From contig JACCLO010000012.1 in assembly GCA_029448655.1 (NCBI GenBank), forward strand, positions 310,001-374,000: 64,000 nucleotides of DNA, in the 5' to 3' direction. This stretch comes from Wolfiporia cocos. Taxonomy: Eukaryota; Basidiomycota; Agaricomycetes; Polyporales; Phaeolaceae. Shown here in pieces: positions 58,278 to 64,000 of this stretch (the first letter of the stretch is position 1; each line of letters starts with the position of its first letter). Under the pieces are notes generated by a model. It had not been told where the DNA came from. It worked only from the letters and a program-made list of their open reading frames with translations, and searched no databases. Position numbers and translations under genes: made by a program.

Positions 58278-59723
58278 TGACACAGATCTCTCTGTGGGAC
58301 TCACCAAGCCTAGTCGTTGGACTAATACACAACCTGGTGAGGAGATATCTAGTGCAGCAGAGCGGGTCGAGGGTGCTTCTACGGCGGACGCCGAGAAGAA
58401 TAGAACTAAGGTTAAAGAGCGCTTGGCTCCTACCTATATACATGTGTGTCGGGAGGGCACGTGCTACTGTCACAGAATGTGTGGCAGATCTCTTTTGTTC
58501 ATAGTCACCTGACGTTAGATAAGATCTTGTAGAGATAAGACAAGGGTATGTAACTCACGGTCACAAGTATCACATGATAGCGTCACTAGTTACAAGCGTT
58601 ACATCTGTGCGCCTACTGCGCACAGACCCTCTTTAGGGCAAGGTAGCTAGTGTACTATAAGCGCACCATCATGTATATAATGCAGTAGGGATGAGGACGT
58701 ATCCTCATCCTTTAGATTCTCATCTATTGCGCCCAATGCGCCTCTGCTATACATTGCGCGTGCTAGTCTGCTAGAGCCTCAGCCTTACCGGTCACCCTGA
58801 GGGTCTCCCTGCACATACAATAGTGCATAGACATTGCGGCATAGCGACTAGTATCACAGTACGTAGCACTGTGATAGCTACTAGCTAGTCGTTGCCTTAC
58901 CGGGTTATGTGGCTTTGCCAAGTGGCGAAGCTTATCTTATCTACTTTGTTTGGACTCTATCTACAATGGCCGTGATGGGCCCTAATGGCCGCACCAATAG
59001 TAGGAGAGGGATTTGTATTGTTATCTCTTAGTAACGCAGGCGCAGCCCGGGTATAAGGGAAGCCGATTGCCGGATACCTTGCGGTATAATGGTGATTGGT
59101 CGGTCTTCGTTGGATGACCAAGGCGAGACGCCGAGGTCGTTATGCTATTGGACTATGTAGTACCGTAGCATGTGTTATGTCTGGACCAGAAGGTTACCGG
59201 GACATGTGTTGGTCTTAGCCGTGGGGCGAGGACCAGTGTTTGGGCAACGCCGTGATGGCAGAAGCCCGGGACTTAGTATGTACCGAGTCCGTGGGAGGCC
59301 GAGAAGGCCGTGACCTATAGCGATATTGCCTCGATGCTAATATTATGCTGTATAGCCATGTTGACATTATTATGCGAGCGTGCCGCGCTCAGGATGTCAT
59401 TGTGATTTAAGATCTTATGACGTGGTTGGTCTAGCTTGTTAGGGGCGAGACCTATGATGTAGCGATGACGATGCTATTGTCTAGACGTATATGACGTATT
59501 GCGGATATCGGACCGTATGGTTACCGATGATGGTGCGATGATGTCATTAGTCTTGTGACGTAGCGTTGTATAGGCTGGTCATGTGGTTGATAAGCCCAGT
59601 TAAGAGCTTGTCGTATGGCAATGGGAGTTAACCCGTAGATAACTTGTAGTTAGACGTATAAATCCCGGATTAATTGCTATAATCATAGGAAAAATGCTGT
59701 AAGCCCCAGATAAATCTGTGACA
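58278..59723 (-). mobile_element. LTR-like element, family A, interrupted at 58468
   Basis: TGACACAGATCTCTCTG ... AAATCTGTGACA, duplication CGCAC (58273-58277, 59724-59728). Confidence 0.88.
58468..58876 (+). mobile_element. Solo LTR-like element, TG...TA family, nested
   Basis: 409 bp, TGTCACAGAATGTGTGG ... GCACTGTGATA, duplication GCTAC (58463-58467, 58877-58881). The 3' end reads TATCACAG ... CTGTGATA. Confidence 0.9.
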
Positions 59724-59728
59724 CGCAC

Positions 59729-60031
59729 ACAGTAGGTAGCAGAGGGGCATTGGGAGCCCTACAACTAGAAGCTAAAGCATGAGGTGTAAGCCTCATGCCT
59801 ATGCTGGTTATGTACATGCGCACCACTGTACTAGTACCTGCCCTAAAGGGGGCCCATGCACTGTAAGGTGCAGGGCGTTGCTATGTAACTAAGTGACATT
59901 GCATGTAACTACTGTGACCTTGTGTGAGCATGGTGGCGCCTGTAAGGGCACCCCCCATCTAATCTAACATCTAATCTACTAAGATCACCTGATGACACAC
60001 AAGGGCGCATGCCACAGCGCGAACTGTGACA
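59729..60031 (-). mobile_element. 5' part of an LTR-like element
   Basis: Palindrome GCATGAGG/CCTCATGC (about 59779), reversed TATGTACATG, end GAACTGTGACA. Its 3' part is not identified. Confidence 0.6.
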
Positions 60032-60053
60032 GCTAGATGCCTTGATATCTTAG
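60032..60053 (+). mobile_element. Family-A2 LTR fragment, left side of the insertion at 60054
   Basis: GCTAGATGCCTTGATATCTTAG continues at 62922 as TTCTATTCTTCTCGG; the intact order is visible at about 18756-18791. Confidence 0.65.
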
Positions 60054-60587
60054 TATCACAAGACGAACCGCCCTCTAAGCTGCACTCTAACATCCCTAGG
60101 CCTTCGCCTTGATTCGGCATAGACGAAGGAATGAGCTCCTTGTGTGGCAATATAGCTAGAGGCTTTCCAGACTAGGTAGTCGAGTATGGAGGAGACACTC
60201 AGAAGGTAGTTGAGTTGGGGGCGTAAGCCCCAGAGATGAGAATCTACATTCTGAGGGCTAAGAGCCTCAGGTGTGGTCATTATATACATCAGGGGCTCTG
60301 GTACTACTCTAGATACTCTTGCCCTAATGTATTGGTCCATGTGCAGCCCTGTCACAGATTTGTCTGGGGCTTACAGCATTTTTCCTACGATTATAGCAAT
60401 TTATCCGGGATTTATATGTCTAACTACAAGTTATCTATGGGTTAACTCCCATTGCCATACCATAAGTTCTTAACTGGGCTTATCGCTTATGTCAGCGCTA
60501 AACACGCTACTAAGCAACCCTGACAACGCATAACACACTAGTCATAAGGCTTCACAGCATCGCATCATCATTGGTAACCACACGGTC

Positions 60588-61008
60588 TATCACAGTGCTA
60601 CGTACTGTGATACTAGTCGCTATGCCTCAAGTCTATGCACGATTGTATGTGCAGGGAGATCCCCCAGGGCGACCGGTGAGGCTGAGGCTCTAGCAGACTA
60701 GCACGCGCAATGTATAGCAGAGGCGCATTGGGCGCAATAGATGAGAATCTAAAGGATGAGGAGATGTCCTCATCCCTACTGCATTATATACATGACGGCG
60801 CGCTTATTGTATACTAGCTACCTTGCCCTAAAGAGGGCACAGACCGGGTCTGTGCGCAGAAGGCGCACAGATGTAACGCTGTAACTAGTGACGCTAGTCA
60901 TGTGCTATTGTGACCGTGAGTTACATACCCTTGTCTTATCTACAACAAGATCTAATCTAAAAGTCAGGTGACTATGAACGAAAAGGAATGCCACACCATT
61001 CTGTGACA
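60588..61008 (-). mobile_element. Solo LTR-like element, TG...TA family, nested
   Basis: 421 bp, TATCACAG ... CTGTGACA, flanks CGGTC and TGGTC (CpG difference only). Confidence 0.83.
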
Positions 61009-61605
61009 TGGTCCAATATCCACAATGCCCACCTAGACTTAGCTACGTCATAGCTACGTCACTGGTCTCGCCCATAAGAGCTAGATCACCTACGTCATAA
61101 GGTCCTAGACCACAATGACAGCACAAGCACGCCATTCTCGCACAACCATGGCATCATAGCTAAACATAGCCGCAAGGCTATATCGCTATTGGTCCAGCTC
61201 ATAGTGGACCACCTCTGGACTTCGGCACTTCCAAAGTCCCAGCCCTAGCCTCACGGCCTGGTCCAACACATGTCCCGGTAACCTTCCGGTCCAGTACATA
61301 ACACATGCTACGGGACCTCTTGGTCCAATAGCATTGCTACCTCGACGTCTCGCCTTGGTCAGCACACAAGGTCCGACCAATTGCCATTATACCGCAAGGT
61401 ACCAGCAATCAGCCTTTCCCTATACCCGGGCTGTGCCCGCATTCCAACAATAAACATTACAAATCCCTCTCCTACTATTGGTGTGGCCATTAGGGCCCAT
61501 CACAGCCATTGTAGATAGAGTCCATAAACAGTAGATAAGATAAGCTTCGCCCATTGGCAAAGCCACATAACCCGCAATGGTATGTACTAGCTAGTAGCAC
61601 GTGAC

Positions 61606-62556
61606 TGACACAGATCTACCTGTGGGACTCACCTAGCCGCTATCCTTAGGTAGTAGGGCGACTAGACGAGGAGGAAAGACCCAGTGCAGCCAGAGCTAGT
61701 GGATATAACAGAGGCGGCGTAGCCGAGAATGCTTGGGACTACTGATGGTAGTCCACAGGGAGTACCTATGGTACTCCGCGACATGGGCATTCAGGGTAAA
61801 GACGATAGAATAGAACTGAAGTATGGAGCGCTTGGCTCCTACTTAAATACATGTATGCGGAGAGGTCATGTGCTACTGTATAGTACTACCTTTCCGGGTT
61901 ATGCGGCTTTGCCAATGGGCGAAGCTTATCTTATCTACTTGTTTATGATCCTATCTACAATGGCCGTGTGGGCCGGTAATGGCCGCACCAATAGTAAGAG
62001 AGGAGGTTTATTATTATCTTTGATAAATGCGGGCACAGCCCGGGTATCATGTTGTTGTCTGGGGCGAGGCGCCGAGGACAGTATGCTATTGGACCGTAAG
62101 GTGCCGTAGCATGTGGAGGACTTTAGCCGTGAAGGCAGAAGTCCTGGAAGTTGGCAACGCCGTGATGGCCGGAGCCGGAGGATTGGTATGTACCGATCCA
62201 TGTGGGCGGGCCTAGAGGCCGGTCCAATGAGACATTGCCTTGTGGCGATGTTTGTGTGTGTTGACATTATTATGCGAGCGTGCCGCGCTCGGCCTATCAT
62301 TATGATCTAAGATCTTATGACGTGGCTGGTCTTGCTATAACGGGCGAGATCTATGACGTAGCTATAGTGTTGCTATTGGACCGGAAGGTACCGTAGCGTT
62401 ATGTAAGCTGGTCATGTGTTTGATAAGCCCAGTTAAGAGCTTGTCGTATGGCAATGGGAGTTAACCCGTAGATAACGTGTAGTTAGACGTATAAATCCCG
62501 GATAAATTGCTATAATCATAGGAAAAATGCTGTAAGCCCCAGATAAATCTGTGACA
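61606..62556 (-). mobile_element. Family-A LTR lying inside another family-A LTR without a duplication
   Basis: 951 bp, TGACACAGATCTACC ... AAATCTGTGACA. Flanks GTGAC and CCACA do not match, and about 200 bp of the host LTR are absent; a deletion or recombination product. Confidence 0.7.
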
Positions 62557-62921
62557 CCACAGCATGTCTGTGTCAAGCCCTAGAGGCGTAGCTAAGACCG
62601 TCGTTATGTTATATAAGCGGCCAGCCAGTAATGGCGGCTGCCGATGAGTCATTGACAAGGCGTCGGAGATGCGGTGTCGTGATCATATGGTCAGGCGCCG
62701 CCTACGCGGTCACCTGCCTACACGTCATGGTCATGTGCTACCTATCTGCACACTACCTAAGGCCAGTGTGGCCAGTAATGGTGCGCTGGCTGGACTGGGT
62801 TTTTGGCTAGGTTTAAGGGGGCCCTGCCAGGCCGCATTCTGGGTGGTTAGCTACGTGGTAAACCCTAGAATAAAGGAATAAATGGGCGATGCCAGCCCTT
62901 AGGCTTTCTTGTGACACTTAG

Positions 62922-62990
62922 TTCTATTCTTCTCGGTGTGCGCCGTAGAAGCACCTCTCACCTCTGCTGCGCTGTCTCTCTATCCCTCAC
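62922..62990 (+). mobile_element. Family-A2 LTR fragment, right side of the insertion at 60054
   Basis: Carries the TTCTATTCTTCTCGG ... GCCGTAGAAG hairpin block and stops at the next insertion (62991). Confidence 0.65.
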
Positions 62991-64000
62991 TGTCACAGAT
63001 TTATCTGGGGATTACAGCATTTTTCCTACGATTATAGCAATTTACCTGGGATTTATACGTCTACCTACAAGTTATCTACGGGTTAACTCCCATTGCCACA
63101 ACAACAAGCTCTTAATTGGGCTTATCAACCACATGACCAGCTTAAGTAACACTACGGTACAACCACGTCCAATAGCAACACTACAGCTACGTCATACAGG
63201 TCTCGCCCGTCAGAGCAAGACCAGCCACGTCATAGATCCTAGATCATAATGATAGGCCGAGCGCGGCATGCTCGCATAATAATGGCCACATGTACAAACA
63301 GTGCCTCGCGGCCTTGTACTATTGGGTCGGCCTTCACGGCTTCCCACCGTCATAAGATCCTTGATCACAATGGCACCTCAGGCGCGCCACGCCTTCGCAT
63401 AATAATGGCAACACGACCATACAGCACTATAATAGCACCAAGGCTATATCGCTATAGGTCACGGCCTCCTCGGCCTCCCACGGACTCGGTGCTCTCCAAG
63501 TCCCGGGCTTCTGCCATCACGGCGTTGCCCAAACACCGGTCCTCGCCTCACGGCTAAGACCAATACACGCCCCAGTAACCATCCGGACCGGGCTGTAACA
63601 CATGCCACGGTACTTCCCGTCCAATGGCATAACGACCTCGGCATCCCGCCTTGGTCATCACACGAAGACCGGCCAATCGCCATTATACCTCACGGTATCC
63701 GGCAACCGGCTTCACCTATACCCGGGCTGCGCCCGCGTTATCACAAACAATAAAGACATAATCCCTCTCATACGATTGGTTCGGCCATTAGGGCCTTGCC
63801 ACGGCCATTATATGTAGAGTCTATAAACAGTAGATAAGATAAGCTTCGCCACTTGGCAAAGCCACATAACCCGGAAAGGCAACGACTAGTTAGTAGCACG
63901 TAACCTTCCCATAAACATGTATATAACTAGGGGCTTGACGCCCTATAACTCTAGTTCTATTATTCTCGGCTTGCGCCGTAGAATAACCTCTCACATCCTG
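62991..64000 (+). mobile_element. Family-A LTR, cut by the window edge
   Basis: TGTCACAGATTTATCTGGGG start, left flank CTCAC. TATATAA near 63920, then GGGGC-TTGAC-GCCC. Almost complete at base 64000. Confidence 0.85.

Larger units (their letters stand above)
60350..62575 (+). mobile_element. Family-A LTR, nested, itself interrupted twice
   Basis: TGTCACAGATTTGTCTGGG ... CTGTGTCA, duplication AGCCC (60345-60349, 62576-62580). Inserts at 60588 and 61606; its promoter region between CACGTGAC and CCACAG is missing at the second. Confidence 0.82.
60054..62916 (-). mobile_element. LTR-like element interrupted at 60350
   Basis: TATCACAAGAC ... TTCTTGTGACA, duplication CTTAG (60049-60053, 62917-62921). 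About 640 bp without its nested copies. Confidence 0.82.

Noticed and set aside
10258..64000. DNA transposons (MITEs) as the source of the TGTCACAG...CTGTGACA elements
   Set aside because: Inverted termini and 5-bp duplications would also fit, but oriented TATA boxes, TG...CA ends and linked gypsy pol favour LTRs. Not excluded, since no two-LTR element is complete here.
10258..64000. CRISPR array or bacterial/viral insert
   Set aside because: Repeats are long, diverged and nested, with no regular short repeat-spacer pattern, and the flanking genes are intron-containing fungal genes.

Overview
Left 10 kb: a compact, GC-rich gene cluster typical of an agaricomycete-like basidiomycete. Introns are 51-64 nt, splice sites are canonical apart from one GC-AG intron, and intergenic gaps are short. 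In order: the 3' part of a trifunctional tryptophan-biosynthesis gene (IGPS plus PRAI domains, cut by the window edge), a two-exon NTF2/SnoaL-like protein (+), a membrane-anchored acid-lipase/steryl-ester-hydrolase-like protein (-), a six-exon mitochondrial 2Fe-2S ferredoxin (+) and a five-exon ETF-ubiquinone oxidoreductase (-). Exon chains were read by hand from splice sites and reading frame.

Boundary: a 1,288-bp Mutator-like (MULE) element sits at 8663-9950. It has long terminal inverted repeats, a perfect 9-bp target duplication and a three-exon remnant of a SWIM-zinc-finger transposase C-terminus. It lies 60 bp upstream of the ETF-QO start codon, so the original promoter is displaced by about 1.3 kb.

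Right 54 kb (10258-64000): no recognisable host gene. It is a mosaic of nested LTR-like elements of about 0.4-1.1 kb with TGTCACAG / CTGTG(T/A)CA-type ends. Many are framed by 5-bp direct repeats that can be matched by eye. Nesting reaches four levels (43518-46441) and again inside a Ty3/gypsy pol gene (52594-56159). Paralogous copies in the same window supply several unoccupied target sites. Host bodies include a broken Ty3/gypsy gag-pol (48933-57915), other gypsy pol pieces (21608-21893, 24122-25964) and a decayed Ty1/copia relic (about 39609-41990).

The most unusual signal is shared architecture across LTR families whose sequences otherwise differ: (1) a palindrome about 15-40 nt after the TATA box whose stem covaries while the loop stays near CTTAC; (2) snap-back hairpins at both LTR ends, also with covarying stems; (3) a second covarying palindrome around an AGTAAT core; (4) in some families a tRNA-like A-box/B-box block, antisense to the LTR and close to its 5' end; (5) one family ending in TA rather than CA. 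No complete two-LTR element lies in the window, so calling these solo LTRs rests on TG...CA ends, 5-bp duplications, one oriented TATA box per copy and the associated pol fragments.
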